Shown here one piece after another: positions 1-9,342 of a DNA stretch of 64,000 bases. Numbering within the stretch: the first letter of the stretch is position 1; each line of letters starts with the position of its first letter. The position numbers and the translations under genes were made by a program. Source of the DNA: Pseudomonas sp. FP453 (GTDB lineage: Bacteria; Pseudomonadota; Gammaproteobacteria; Pseudomonadales; Pseudomonadaceae); contig NZ_CP117435.1 in assembly GCF_030687495.1 (NCBI RefSeq), positions 5,770,501 through 5,834,500 on the forward strand, written 5' to 3'. The notes beneath the pieces are model-generated. The model searched no databases and had not been told where the DNA came from. It was given only the letters and a program-made list of their open reading frames with translations.

Positions 1-1
1 C

Positions 2-826
2 CTGCCCGGCGTCGGCGAAAACCTGCAGGACCACCTTGAGTTGTACCTGCAATATGCGTGCACCCAACCGGTGTCGCTGTACCCGTCGCTGCTCTGGTAC
101 AACCAGCCGGCCATCGGTGCCGAGTGGCTGTTCAACGGCACCGGCATCGGCGCCAGCAACCAGTTCGAAGCGGGCGGTTTTATCCGTACCCGTGAAGAAT
201 TCGAGTGGCCGAACATCCAGTACCACTTCCTGCCGGTAGCGATTAACTACAACGGCAGCAACGGTGTGAAAGAGCACGGTTTCCAGGCGCACATGGGCTC
301 CATGCGTTCGCCAAGCCGTGGTCGCATCCAATTGAAGTCGAAGAACCCACGGGACTACCCGAGCATCCTCTTCAACTACATGGCCACCGAACAGGACTGG
401 CAGGAATTCCGCGACGGCATCCGCCTGACCCGGGAAATCATGCAACAGCCGGCGCTGGACCAATACCGTGGCCGCGAAATCAGCCCGGGCATCGACGTGC
501 AAACCGACGAGCAACTCGACAAGTTCATCCGTGAACACGCCGAGACCGCGTTCCACCCGTCCTGCTCGTGCAAGATGGGCACCGACGACATGGCGGTAGT
601 GGACGGTGAAGGCCGCGTGCACGGCATGCAAGGCCTGCGCGTTGTGGATGCGTCGATCATGCCGATCATCACCACCGGCAACCTGAACGCGCCGACGATC
701 ATGATCGCCGAGAAAATCGCCGACAAGATCCGTGGCCGCCAGCCGCTGCCGCGCAGCACCGCCGACTACTACGTAGCGGGCGATGCGCCGGTGCGTGGCA
801 AGCCGATGCGTGAAATTGCGCAGTAA
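2..826 (+). CDS. betA: Choline dehydrogenase, C-terminal part (5' end outside window)
   Basis: FAD-dependent GMC oxidoreductase that oxidises choline to betaine aldehyde (and on to glycine betaine) for osmoprotection and choline catabolism. The open frame enters from the left edge, so only the last 274 residues are here. It begins in the second GMC signature ([13 protein letters not shown]). The C-terminal GMC domain follows, with HPSCSCKMG carrying the catalytic His, and then the FAD-contacting stretch [19 protein letters not shown], which is typical of BetA. The protein ends MREIAQ. BetA usually closes a betIBA operon, whose other genes would lie left of the window. A REP pair follows directly and no clear terminator was seen. 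Another GMC alcohol dehydrogenase is possible but less likely given the BetA-like C-terminus. Confidence 0.9.
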   Translation: MPGVGENLQDHLELYLQYACTQPVSLYPSLLWYNQPAIGAEWLFNGTGIGASNQFEAGGFIRTREEFEWPNIQYHFLPVAINYNGSNGVKEHGFQAHMGSMRSPSRGRIQLKSKNPRDYPSILFNYMATEQDWQEFRDGIRLTREIMQQPALDQYRGREISPGIDVQTDEQLDKFIREHAETAFHPSCSCKMGTDDMAVVDGEGRVHGMQGLRVVDASIMPIITTGNLNAPTIMIAEKIADKIRGRQPLPRSTADYYVAGDAPVRGKPMREIAQ

Positions 827-844
827 CTGAGACACCGCGCTGCC

Positions 845-931
845 TGTATCGCAGGCAAGCCAGCTCCCACACCTGACCGAGTTCGCCTGAACAACTCGGT
901 CAACCTGTGGGAGCGGGCTTGCCCGCGATGA
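845..931. repeat. REP pair, outward-facing
   Basis: An inverted copy (ATCGCAGGCAAGCCAGCTCC then CAC) is followed by a forward copy (GTGGGAGCGGGCTTGCCCGC then GAT). The two copies are of different core types: CTGGCTTGCCTG and CGGGCTTGCCCG. Between them GACCGAGTT and AACTCGGTC form a 9-bp inverted repeat. It lies just after the betA stop. Confidence 0.85.
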
Positions 932-1015
932 GGCCCGACCCGCCAATGCAAAACCCCTCCTTGATCGGCTACTCTGTCCGCCTGCCCGCGACGAGCCGCC
1001 CACAAGGAAGGCCCC

Positions 1016-2458
1016 ATGTTCGATCACCACGCCACACTCAAAAAACACTTCGCTGCCCTGCGCACCCGCGCCGAATTCTTCTCCCTGCGCTACGTGCGCG
1101 AATCCGGCCACTACCTGGCCGTGCGCAAGAATGTCGCCGAACCGCCGCACCTGAACCACGACGAAGGCGCCATGCTCACCGTGCGTCTCAACGGTGTGGA
1201 AGCCTATGCCGCCACCAACGATATTTCCCTCGTTGGCCTGCAAGCCGCCCTTGAGCGCGCCGAGCAACAAGCCCGATTGATCAAACCTCACGCCCTGCTC
1301 GACCTGCGCGACCAGCCGGTGTCCAGCGATGTGGCTGATTACCTGTCCCCCGACCTCGAGCAAGCCTTCCCGTCCTTGAGCGACTGCTACCAGCTGCTGG
1401 GCGATGAGTCTGCCGCCGTGCCAGCGGACGAGCGCCTGGTGAACTGGGAAGTCAGCCTGGGCCTGACCCACGTCGAACAGATCTACCTCAACAGTGCCGG
1501 CGCCGAACTGCGCCAGGCCCAGCGTTTTGTGTTCCCCGGCGTCAACGTCACCGCCTACGACGGCCATGACAGCCAGACCCGCACCCTCGGCGGCAGCAAC
1601 TTCGGCCAGCAAGGCGGCTTTGGCGTGATCAGCCGCTTCGGCCTGGCCGGCGCCGCGCCGCGCATTGCCGACGAAGCCCTGCAACTGCTGCTGGCGCCGA
1701 ACACCCCCAACGGCCCGCGCGACCTGCTGCTGATGCCCGACCAGATGATCCTGCAGATCCACGAATCCATCGGCCATCCGCTGGAGCTGGACCGCATCTT
1801 GGGCGATGAGCGCAATTACGCCGGCACCAGCTTTGTCAAAGCCAGCGACTTCGGCCAGCTGCAATACGGCTCAGCGCTGCTCAACGTGACCTTCGACCCG
1901 GAGATCCCCGAACAGCTCGCCAGCTACGGCCATGACGACGACGGCACTGCCGCCAGCAAACAATTCCTGATCCGCGACGGGCTGTTGCTCAAGCCGTTGG
2001 GCGGCGCGTTGTCGCAATTCCGTGCGGGCATGGGCGGCGTCGCCAACAGCCGCGCCAGCAGCTGGAACCGCGCGCCCATCGACCGCATGGCCAACCTGAA
2101 TATCGAGGCCGGCGACCAGAGTTTCGAACAGCTGGTGGGCGGGATTGAAAACGGCATCCTGATGTCCACCAACCGTTCGTGGTCCATTGATGACGCGCGC
2201 AATAAATTCCAGTTCGGCTGCGAGTGGGGCCAGTTGATCGAAAACGGCGAACTGAAAGGCGTGGTGAAAAACCCCAACTACCGGGCGATTTCCGCGCAGT
2301 TCTGGCGCAACCTCAGCGCCGTCGGCGATGCCAGCACCTTCAAGGTATTGGGCACGCCGAACTGCGGCAAGGGCGAACCCAACCAGGTGATCCGCGTCGG
2401 CCATGCGTCGCCCGCGTGTGTATTCAGCAATGTCGATGTATTTGGGGGAGATGCCTGA
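1016..2458 (+). CDS. TldD-like metalloprotease subunit
   Basis: Predicted zinc metallopeptidase of the TldD/PmbA (U62) family, 480 residues, the usual TldD length. The catalytic helix is visible as HESIGH at about residues 249-254 (HExxxH), followed by PLELDRI as in TldD. A C-terminal Cys in SPACVFSNV is where TldD has its third metal ligand. In characterised systems TldD pairs with metal-free TldE to cleave unfolded or modified peptides (microcin B17 maturation, CcdA turnover). The TGA stop overlaps the ATG of the next gene (TGATG), implying translational coupling. The start has a good AAGGA-type ribosome binding site. Sequence and position next to betA suggest a paralogue of the canonical housekeeping tldD, so that symbol is not assigned. 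The substrate is unknown. Confidence 0.8.
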   Translation: MFDHHATLKKHFAALRTRAEFFSLRYVRESGHYLAVRKNVAEPPHLNHDEGAMLTVRLNGVEAYAATNDISLVGLQAALERAEQQARLIKPHALLDLRDQPVSSDVADYLSPDLEQAFPSLSDCYQLLGDESAAVPADERLVNWEVSLGLTHVEQIYLNSAGAELRQAQRFVFPGVNVTAYDGHDSQTRTLGGSNFGQQGGFGVISRFGLAGAAPRIADEALQLLLAPNTPNGPRDLLLMPDQMILQIHESIGHPLELDRILGDERNYAGTSFVKASDFGQLQYGSALLNVTFDPEIPEQLASYGHDDDGTAASKQFLIRDGLLLKPLGGALSQFRAGMGGVANSRASSWNRAPIDRMANLNIEAGDQSFEQLVGGIENGILMSTNRSWSIDDARNKFQFGCEWGQLIENGELKGVVKNPNYRAISAQFWRNLSAVGDASTFKVLGTPNCGKGEPNQVIRVGHASPACVFSNVDVFGGDA

Positions 2459-3774
2459 TGGACAACTTCAAGGCACTGGTGGAATGGCTCAAGCAGGCCA
2501 TCACCGACAACGAGCAATTTCAGCTGGGCTACGCCGATGAAGCGTCCGAGTTCGTGCGCTTCAACCACGCCAAGGTGCGTCAGGCCGGGCAGGTGCAACA
2601 AGCCAGCGTCCACCTCAAGCTGATCAACGACGGGCGCCACGCCGACCTCGGCATCACCCTGGCCGGCGAACCGGCACTGGATCGCCAGCGCCTCGCCGAT
2701 GGCCTGCAACAGTTGCGCGAGACCTTGCCGCTGTTGCCACAAGACCCGTACCTGCTGCTCAACCACAACGCCTGGCAAAGCAGCAACGAACAGGCCCAGC
2801 CGCTGCCGGAGCTGGCCCAGGTGCTGGAAGACATCAGCCGCGCCGCCGAAGGCGTGGACCTGGTCGGCTTCTATGCCGCAGGTCCCATCAGCCGTGGCTT
2901 TGCCAGTTCGTCGGGGGCATTCGGCTGGCACCAGGCCAATAGTTTCAACTTCGATTTCAGCCTGTTCCACGCCAACGGCGAAGCGGTCAAGGCCAGCTAC
3001 GCCGGGCACACCTGGGACAGCCGCGAATTTGCCGCGCGCTTCCAGCAAGCCCGCGAGCAGCTTGAATTCCTCGGCCGCCCGCTGCACAAACTGGCGCCGG
3101 GTCAGTACCGCGCCTACCTCGCCCCGGCGGCGTTGGAAGAAATCATCGACCTCATCACCTGGGGCGGTTTTTCCGCCCAGGCCATCGCCAGCAAAAGCAG
3201 TGCGCTGCAAAAGCTGTATGCCGGCGAACAGTCCCTGAGCCCGCTGGTGACGGTGAGCGAGCAAATCAGCGGTTCCCTGAGCGAAGCGTTTTCCAGCGAA
3301 GGCTACCCACGCGGCGACGTGACGCTGATCAACGCCGGCAAGGCCGCAGGCGAGTTGATCAACTCCCGCAGCGCCGCCGAATATGGCATGAGCACCAACG
3401 GCGCGAGCAGTGACGAAGCGCCCAGCGCCTTGCAGATGGCGGCAGGCAGCCTGGCCCAGGCCGACATCCTCAAGCAGTTGGGCACCGGCTTGTACATCAG
3501 CAACCTGTGGTACCTGAACTACTCCGACCTGCCGGCCGCCCGCCTGACCGGCATGACGCGCTTTGCCACGTTCTGGGTGGAAGACGGCGAGATCAAGGCG
3601 CCGGTGAGCACCATGCGCTTTGATGACAGTGTGTACAGCTTGCTGGGTTCGCAGTTGGAAGCGCTGACGGCGGAGCGGGAGTTGCTGTTGTCGGCGAGTA
3701 CGTACGACCAGCGCAACACTTCCTCCAACTTGCTGCCAGGCGCCTTGGTCAACCGCCTGACCTTGACCCTCTAA
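2458..3774 (+). CDS. TldE/PmbA-like partner subunit
   Basis: A 438-residue protein of the TldD/PmbA family, lacking any HExxxH motif, so it is the TldE-type partner rather than the catalytic subunit. Its start overlaps the stop of the upstream TldD-like gene by one base, the usual arrangement for two subunits made in equal amounts. Family features are the N-terminal alpha/beta region, the central acidic segment GVDLVGFYAAGPISRGFAS, and a C-terminal beta-rich domain ending in LLPGALVNRLTLTL. By analogy it forms the heterodimeric cage protease TldD/E that threads unfolded peptides. No precursor peptide or modification enzyme is encoded nearby, so a role in a local peptide natural product is not supported. 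It ends just before a REP pair. Confidence 0.78.
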   Translation: MDNFKALVEWLKQAITDNEQFQLGYADEASEFVRFNHAKVRQAGQVQQASVHLKLINDGRHADLGITLAGEPALDRQRLADGLQQLRETLPLLPQDPYLLLNHNAWQSSNEQAQPLPELAQVLEDISRAAEGVDLVGFYAAGPISRGFASSSGAFGWHQANSFNFDFSLFHANGEAVKASYAGHTWDSREFAARFQQAREQLEFLGRPLHKLAPGQYRAYLAPAALEEIIDLITWGGFSAQAIASKSSALQKLYAGEQSLSPLVTVSEQISGSLSEAFSSEGYPRGDVTLINAGKAAGELINSRSAAEYGMSTNGASSDEAPSALQMAAGSLAQADILKQLGTGLYISNLWYLNYSDLPAARLTGMTRFATFWVEDGEIKAPVSTMRFDDSVYSLLGSQLEALTAERELLLSASTYDQRNTSSNLLPGALVNRLTLTL

Positions 3775-3789
3775 ACCCAGCAAATCCCC

Positions 3790-3881
3790 TGTGGGAGCGG
3801 GCTTGCCCGCGATAGCGGTGTATCAGTCAACTCATCCGGCGACTGACAGACTGCTATCGCAGGCAAGCCAGCTCCCACACT
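3790..3881. repeat. REP pair (REPIN), mixed core types
   Basis: A forward GTGGGAGCGGGCTTGCCCGC-GAT copy and an inverted ATCGCAGGCAAGCCAGCTCC-CAC copy flank about 40 bp. The two halves come from different core subtypes, so the hairpin arms pair imperfectly. It sits between the TldE-like gene and the RhlA-like gene. Confidence 0.85.
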
Positions 3882-4031
3882 GTTTTGCGGTGTTTTCAGG
3901 CCGCTTTATTCCCATATTCCTACCGTGAAATCCCATCTCGCACCTGTTCCCCCGTGCTCTGTTGTCCCCCGCAAAAAACCTCGCTATAACGGTTAGTGGC
4001 ATACCGCCACCCACAGGAAGTGAGCGTTGAC

Positions 4032-4881
4032 ATGGACCACGGAAGTTTCGTCATCAACAAGCTGTTCAAGCACTACAACGTCCACGTCGAGCAACTGGGA
4101 GACGACCCGCAAAAAAACACCGTGCTGATGGTCAATGGCGCGCTGTCCACCACCCGCTCGTTCGCCCGCACCAGCAAGTGCCTGGCCGAGCATTTCAATG
4201 TATTGCTCTTCGACCTGCCCTTCTCCGGCTATTCCCGCGAGCACAACGCCGACCTCGACCTGGTGACCAAGGACGACGAAGTGCAAATGCTGCGCGCCCT
4301 GGTGGAGCGCTTCGAGGTCAACCACCTAGTGTCGGCCTCGTGGGGCGGCATCTCCACGCTGCTGACCCTGGCCCACAACCCGCCGTCGATCCAAAGCTCA
4401 GTGGTGATGGCCCTGGCGCCCAACCTCAACCAGGCCATGCTCGATTACGTGGAGCGCGTGCGGGTGTTGATCGAGGCGGATGACAAGTCCGCGGTCGGCG
4501 ATCTGCTCAACGAGACGGTGGGCAAATACCTGTCGCCGCGGCTCAAGCGCAACAACCATCGGCACCTGTCGACCATGGCCACCAACGAGTACCGCCAGGC
4601 GCGTTTTCATATCCATCAGGTGCTGGCCTTGGGCGATGGCAATTACCTGCCGGCGCTCAAGCGGATTGAAACACCGGTGCACTTTCTCAATGGCACGCTG
4701 GACGAATACACGCCGGCCGCCGAAGCCCGGGTTGTTCAAGGCGTACGTGGGCCGCAGCAGCTTTGCCGTGGCCGAACATACCGGTCACTTGCTTGACCTC
4801 GAATCCAGCGAAGCCGCCACGGCGGTGCACCGTGAACTGCTGGATTTCCTGGTGGGAAAAGGCGCGACGGATGGCGCATAA
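4032..4881 (+). pseudogene. RhlA/PhaG-like alpha/beta hydrolase with an apparent frameshift
   Basis: Alpha/beta-hydrolase-fold protein closest to PhaG and RhlA, which move 3-hydroxyacyl chains from ACP into polyhydroxyalkanoate or HAA/rhamnolipid synthesis. Visible features are the [12 protein letters not shown] oxyanion region, [10 protein letters not shown], the nucleophile elbow SASWGG (Ser in GxSxG-like context), the acid region LNGTLDEYT and the His in [10 protein letters not shown]. The frame is open to about 4725, where it would shift and stop at 4796 with an unrelated tail. The matching C-terminus ([20 protein letters not shown]) continues in another frame to 4881. Removing one G from the CCCGGG at 4726-4731 restores one protein of about 280 residues containing the catalytic His. 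The ATG at 4032 follows AGGAAG; a GTG at 4020 is possible. Sequencing error and real pseudogene cannot be separated here. No rhlB or PHA synthase is nearby. Confidence 0.75.
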
Positions 4882-4940
4882 TCGCCGACACATAGCCTGC
4901 TAACAAAAAGGGTTTTCTATGCCGAATCGCGTCCCGCTCG

Positions 4941-6347
4941 ATGCCAAGACCGCCCGCTGGCTCCCCCTGGGTGGTGGCGATTGCCTTCTTCATGCAGTCG
5001 CTGGACGGGACGATCCTGAACACCGCGTTACCGGCCATGGCCCGCGACCTCGCGGAAAACCCGCTGCGCATGCAAGGCGTGGTGATTGCCTACATGCTCA
5101 CCGTGGCCTTGCTGATCCCCGCGTCGGGCTGGATCGCCGACCGCTTCGGCACCAAGAAAATCTTCTTTGGCGCGATCATGCTGTTCAGCATTGGTTCGCT
5201 GCTGTGCGCCTTGTCCAGCAGCCTGAGCATGCTGATCGGCGCGCGGGTGATCCAGGGCCTGGGCGGCGCGCTGATGCTGCCGGTCGGGCGACTGGTGGTG
5301 CTGCGTGCTTACCCGCGTTCCGAGCTGGTGCGGATCATGGGTTTCATCACCATCCCCGGCCTGCTCGGCCCGCTGCTTGGCCCGACCATGGGCGGCTGGA
5401 TGGTGCAGTACCTGACGTGGCACTGGATCTTCCTGATCAACCTGCCGGTGGGCATGATCGGCTGCTACGCCGTGTGGAAATTCATCCCCGACCTGCGCGG
5501 CAGCGAGCGCACGCGGTTCGACGGGATCGGCTTCCTGCTGTTTGGCGCGGCGATGGTGCTGATCACCATCGCCATGGAAGGCCTGGGCGAACTGCACCTG
5601 CCGCACCTGCGGGTGATGTTGCTGCTGTTCGGCGGGCTGGCGTGCCTGGCGGCGTACTGGCTGCGCGCCGGGCATATCGATAACCCGCTGTTTTCGCCGG
5701 TGCTGTTCAAGACCCGCACCTTTGCCGTGGGCATCCTCGGCAACCTGTTTGCGCGCCTGGGCAGCGGCGCGTTGCCGTTCCTGGTGCCGCTGCTGTTGCA
5801 GGTGGCGCTGGGTTATTCACCGTCGGAAGCGGGGATGAGCATGCTGCCGCTGGCGGCGGCGGCGATGTTTGCCAAGTCCATCGCGCGGCCGTTGATCGAG
5901 CGTTTGGGCTACCGCATCGTGCTGACCGGCAACACCCTGGCGCTGGGCATCATGCTGGCGAGCATGGGCCTGGTCACGGAACACACGCCCTACCCGCTGC
6001 TGCTGGGCATGTTGGCGGTGCTGGGGGCGATCAACTCGCTGCAATTCACCGCGATGAACACCGTGACCCTGATCGACCTCGACGACGCCCAGGCCAGCAG
6101 CGGCAACAGCCTGCTGTCGGTGGTGGCGCAATTGTCCCTGAGCCTTGGCGTGGCCTGTGCCGGTGCGTTGCTCGGCGGGTTTACTGCTGAAACCGGCAAC
6201 GACGGCGTGGAAAGCGTACTCGGCGCGTTCCAGTTGACCTTCCTCACGGTAGGCATCATGGCGATGCTAGCGGCGGCGATCTTCCTGCAATTGTCGCCAA
6301 AAGACGGCAAACGGCAGGCCAGCCCGGAGCAGCACATCGAGCATTAA
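4941..6347 (+). CDS. MFS multidrug-type transporter, DHA2 (EmrB/MdtD-like) family; start probably frameshifted
   Basis: Inner-membrane proton-coupled drug exporter of the DHA2 branch, 14-segment type. It resembles MdtD: FFMQSLDGTILNTALPAMA in helix 1, the motif GWIADRFGTKK between helices 2 and 3, and GPLLGPTMGGWM (motif C) in helix 5. The natural start is probably ATG 4919, which follows AAAAAGGG and gives MPNRVPLDAKTARWL. That frame is lost at the CCCCC run 4963-4967. Deleting one C joins ARWLP directly to WVVAIAFF, as expected for the family. As written, the only long frame begins at ATG 4941, whose first residues (MPRPPAGSP) look artefactual. The gene starts 37 bp after the RhlA-like gene, which carries a similar defect. 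No partner adaptor or outer-membrane channel gene is adjacent. The substrate is unknown. Confidence 0.8.
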   Translation: MPRPPAGSPWVVAIAFFMQSLDGTILNTALPAMARDLAENPLRMQGVVIAYMLTVALLIPASGWIADRFGTKKIFFGAIMLFSIGSLLCALSSSLSMLIGARVIQGLGGALMLPVGRLVVLRAYPRSELVRIMGFITIPGLLGPLLGPTMGGWMVQYLTWHWIFLINLPVGMIGCYAVWKFIPDLRGSERTRFDGIGFLLFGAAMVLITIAMEGLGELHLPHLRVMLLLFGGLACLAAYWLRAGHIDNPLFSPVLFKTRTFAVGILGNLFARLGSGALPFLVPLLLQVALGYSPSEAGMSMLPLAAAAMFAKSIARPLIERLGYRIVLTGNTLALGIMLASMGLVTEHTPYPLLLGMLAVLGAINSLQFTAMNTVTLIDLDDAQASSGNSLLSVVAQLSLSLGVACAGALLGGFTAETGNDGVESVLGAFQLTFLTVGIMAMLAAAIFLQLSPKDGKRQASPEQHIEH

Positions 6348-6429
6348 GCGGCTTCTCGTCTAGAACTTGCGGGGAAAATCCCACAGGGCTGGTACACTGC
6401 GCGACATTTTGTTTTGCAGAGCCAGCCCC

Positions 6430-7815
6430 GTGACCACCATCGCCACCGCTTTTAATACTTTGCCGCTGTCCGCCGCCATGTTGGCTAACCTCGACTCGCT
6501 GGGTTATGTCGAGATGACGCAGATCCAGGCGCAAAGCTTGCCGGTGATCCTCAAGGGGCTGGACCTGATCGCCCAGGCCAAGACCGGCAGCGGCAAGACC
6601 GCCGCCTTCGGCATCGGCCTGTTGAACCCGATCAACCCACGCTACTTCGGCTGCCAGGCCCTGGTGATGTGCCCGACCCGTGAGCTGGCCGACCAGGTCG
6701 CCAAGGAAATCCGTCGCCTGGCCCGTGCCGAAGACAATATCAAGGTCCTGACCCTGTGCGGCGGCGTGTCCCTCGGCCCGCAGATCGCCTCGCTGGAACA
6801 CGGCGCCCACGTCATCGTCGGCACGCCGGGCCGCATCCAGCAGCACCTGCGCAAAGGCTCGCTGGTACTGGACGGCTTGAACACGCTGATCCTCGACGAA
6901 GCCGACCGCATGCTCGACATGGGCTTCTACGACGCCATCGAAGACATCATCAGCAAGACCCCGCCACGCCGCCAAACCCTGCTGTTCTCGGCCACCTACC
7001 CGGTGAGCATCAAGCAGCTGGCCTCCAAGTTCATGCGCGCGCCGCAGCAAGTGAAGGCCGAAGCGTTCCACTCCGACGACCAGATCGAACAGCGTTTCTA
7101 CGAGATCTCGCCGGAAGAGCGCATGGACGCCGTGACCAAAGTCCTCGCGCACTTCCGCCCGGCGTCGTGCGTGGCGTTCTGCTTTACCAAGCAGCAAGTG
7201 CAGGAAACCGTGGACCACCTGACGGCCAAGGGCATTTCCGCCGTCGGCCTGCACGGCGACCTGGAACAGCGCGACCGTGACCAGGTCCTGGCGATGTTCG
7301 CCAACCGCAGCACCTCGGTGCTGGTTGCCACCGACGTGGCGGCACGCGGCCTGGACATTGACGCGCTGGACATGGTGATCAACGTCGAACTGGCCCGCGA
7401 CTCGGAAATCCACATCCACCGCGTCGGCCGTACTGGCCGTGCCGGTGAGACCGGGATTGCCATCAGCCTGGTTGCCCCGTCCGAAGCACACCGCGCCCAG
7501 GCCATCGAGCAACTGCAGAAGTCGCCGCTGAACTGGGACCAACTGGACAACCTCAAGCCGCAAAGCGGTGGTCCGTTGCTGCCGGTGATGAGCACCCTGT
7601 GCATTGCTGCCGGGCGTAAAGACAAAGTGCGTCCGGGTGACATCCTCGGTGCACTGACCGGTGAAGCCGGGATTCCGGGGGCGCAGGTGGGCAAGATTGC
7701 GATCTTTGACTTCCAGGCGTTTGTGGCCGTGGAACGCGGGATCGCCAAGCAGGCATTGCAGCGTTTGAATGACGGCAAGATCAAGGGCCGCTCGTTGCGC
7801 GTGCGCATCCTGTAA
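6430..7815 (+). CDS. dbpA: ATP-dependent RNA helicase DbpA
   Basis: DEAD-box helicase that remodels helix 92 of 23S rRNA during late 50S assembly. The 461 residues contain the Q-motif region (MTQIQAQSLPVIL), motif I AKTGSGKT, Ia [32 protein letters not shown] and VI HRVGRTGR. The C-terminal DbpA RNA-binding domain (PLLPVMSTLCIAAGRKDKVR to the end, with the GDILGALTGEAGI segment) separates DbpA from other DEAD-box proteins. The start is taken as GTG 6430, giving VTTIATAFNTLPLS, which matches the DbpA N-terminus. Upstream extension would run into the promoter region. The gene appears to be a single transcription unit, followed by a REP pair. Confidence 0.93.
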   Translation: MTTIATAFNTLPLSAAMLANLDSLGYVEMTQIQAQSLPVILKGLDLIAQAKTGSGKTAAFGIGLLNPINPRYFGCQALVMCPTRELADQVAKEIRRLARAEDNIKVLTLCGGVSLGPQIASLEHGAHVIVGTPGRIQQHLRKGSLVLDGLNTLILDEADRMLDMGFYDAIEDIISKTPPRRQTLLFSATYPVSIKQLASKFMRAPQQVKAEAFHSDDQIEQRFYEISPEERMDAVTKVLAHFRPASCVAFCFTKQQVQETVDHLTAKGISAVGLHGDLEQRDRDQVLAMFANRSTSVLVATDVAARGLDIDALDMVINVELARDSEIHIHRVGRTGRAGETGIAISLVAPSEAHRAQAIEQLQKSPLNWDQLDNLKPQSGGPLLPVMSTLCIAAGRKDKVRPGDILGALTGEAGIPGAQVGKIAIFDFQAFVAVERGIAKQALQRLNDGKIKGRSLRVRIL

Positions 7816-7842
7816 AGCGCTCAAGCCATACAGAGATCAAAC

Positions 7843-7915
7843 TGTGGGAGCGGGCTTGCCCGCGATAGCGATGGTGAATTCACCGCCGCCATCGCAGGCA
7901 AGCCAGCTCCCACAG
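7843..7915. repeat. REP pair (REPIN), mixed core types
   Basis: Forward CGGGCTTGCCCG-type copy and inverted CAGGCAAGCCAG-type copy, inward-facing, separated by about 25 bp. Located between dbpA and the flavoprotein gene. Confidence 0.85.
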
Positions 7916-7958
7916 TTTTGATTGCATTTCAGATCAATATTTTTGTGAGGACTTTGCT

Positions 7959-9137
7959 GTGCGCTCGACCGAAGTTGTGATCATTGGCGCCGGCGCCGCA
8001 GGCTTGATGTGCGCACTGACCGCCGCCGGGCGTGGGCGCAAGGTGATGTTGATCGACCACGCGAACAAGGCCGGCAAGAAGATCCTCATGTCCGGCGGTG
8101 GCCGCTGCAATTTCACCAACATGTACACCGAGCCTGCCAACTTCCTCTCGCACAACGCGCACTTCTGCAAATCCGCCCTCGCCCGCTACACCCAATGGGA
8201 TTTCATCGGGCTGGTGGCCAAGCACGGCGTGCCGTACCACGAGAAGAAACTCGGCCAGCTGTTCTGCGATAACAAATCCAGCGACATCCTCGGCATGCTG
8301 CTCGACGAGTGCATCCAGGTCGGCGTGAGCATGCACCTGGACACGTCCATCGAGGAAATCGCCAAAGTCGAAGGCGGCTATCAGTTGCAGACCACCTTGG
8401 GTGAACTGCGCTGCGAATCCCTGGTAATCGCCACCGGCGGCCTGTCGATTCCGACACTGGGCGCGACCGGTTTTGGTTATCAGGTGGCCAAGCAATTCGG
8501 CCACGAACTGCTGCCGACCCGCGCAGGTCTTGTGCCGTTCACCATCACCGACCAGCTCAAGGATTTGTGTGGCGAGTTGAGCGGCACCTCGGTGGATTGC
8601 CTGGTGAGCTGCAACGACCAGAGCTTTCGCGAGAACATCCTGTTTACCCACCGGGGCTTGAGCGGGCCGGCGATCCTGCAGATTTCTTCGTACTGGGAAT
8701 CCGGCGACACGGTGGAGATCAACCTGCTGCCCGACCACGACGCCCACGAGTGGCTGCAACAGCAACAGGCCGAACGCCCGAACAGCGAGCTGAAAACCCT
8801 GCTGGGGGAGATCTTCACCAAGAAGATGGCCAACCTGCTGGCGGAAACCTGGTTTGTGTCCAAGCCGATGAAGCAGTACACCCATGCGGAGATTGCCGAC
8901 ATTGCGCAGAAACTCGGCAGTTGGCAGTTGGTGCCGGCGGGCACCGAAGGCTATCGCACGGCTGAAGTGACGCTGGGTGGGGTGGATACGCGGGAAGTGT
9001 CGTCCAAGACCATGGAATCGCTGAAAAGCCCTGGCTTGTACTTTATTGGCGAAGTGCTGGATGTGACCGGTCACCTGGGCGGGTTCAACTTCCAGTGGGC
9101 GTGGGCTTCAGGCTACGCCGCCGCGCAATACGCCTGA
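7959..9137 (+). CDS. YhiN/HI0933-family FAD-dependent oxidoreductase
   Basis: Flavoprotein of the HI0933/YhiN (BaiN-like) family, 392 residues. The N-terminal Rossmann dinucleotide motif VVIIGAGAAGLMCA starts at about residue 6. The family-specific AGKKILMSGGGRCNFTN follows at about 38-54, a second nucleotide-contact segment ESLVIATGGLSIPTLG lies near 150, and the C-terminal GEVLDVTGHLGGFNFQWAW contacts FAD. Homologues are annotated as putative NAD(P)/FAD-dependent dehydrogenases, and their cellular substrate is generally not known. The start is GTG 7959 with GTGAGG seven to eight bases upstream. It stands alone between two REP pairs. Confidence 0.85.
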   Translation: MRSTEVVIIGAGAAGLMCALTAAGRGRKVMLIDHANKAGKKILMSGGGRCNFTNMYTEPANFLSHNAHFCKSALARYTQWDFIGLVAKHGVPYHEKKLGQLFCDNKSSDILGMLLDECIQVGVSMHLDTSIEEIAKVEGGYQLQTTLGELRCESLVIATGGLSIPTLGATGFGYQVAKQFGHELLPTRAGLVPFTITDQLKDLCGELSGTSVDCLVSCNDQSFRENILFTHRGLSGPAILQISSYWESGDTVEINLLPDHDAHEWLQQQQAERPNSELKTLLGEIFTKKMANLLAETWFVSKPMKQYTHAEIADIAQKLGSWQLVPAGTEGYRTAEVTLGGVDTREVSSKTMESLKSPGLYFIGEVLDVTGHLGGFNFQWAWASGYAAAQYA

Positions 9138-9160
9138 CCAAAGACTGTACGCGGTCAAAC

Positions 9161-9234
9161 TGTGGGAGCTGGCTTGCCTGCGATAGCGGTGGTGAATTCA
9201 CTGCCGCCATCGCAGGCAAGCCAGCTCCCACAGT
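9161..9234. repeat. REP pair (REPIN)
   Basis: Two inward-facing CTGGCTTGCCTG-type copies that can fold as one long hairpin (GTGGGAGCTGGCTTGCCTGC ... matching inverted copy). It follows the flavoprotein stop within about 25 bp. Confidence 0.87.
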
Positions 9235-9342
9235 GTTTTGTGGTGTTGCTGAAATAATTGCCAGCAGATGTGATCGCGACCCTTGCCGTGGCGTCACTGA
9301 TGCGCCAACTTAACGGCATCGTCCCGGAAGACTCCAGCCTTC

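Noticed and set aside
2278..3783. Antisense open frame of 501 codons over the TldE-like gene
   Set aside because: The sense strand gives a clear TldE-like protein with overlapping start. The antisense has no start signal.
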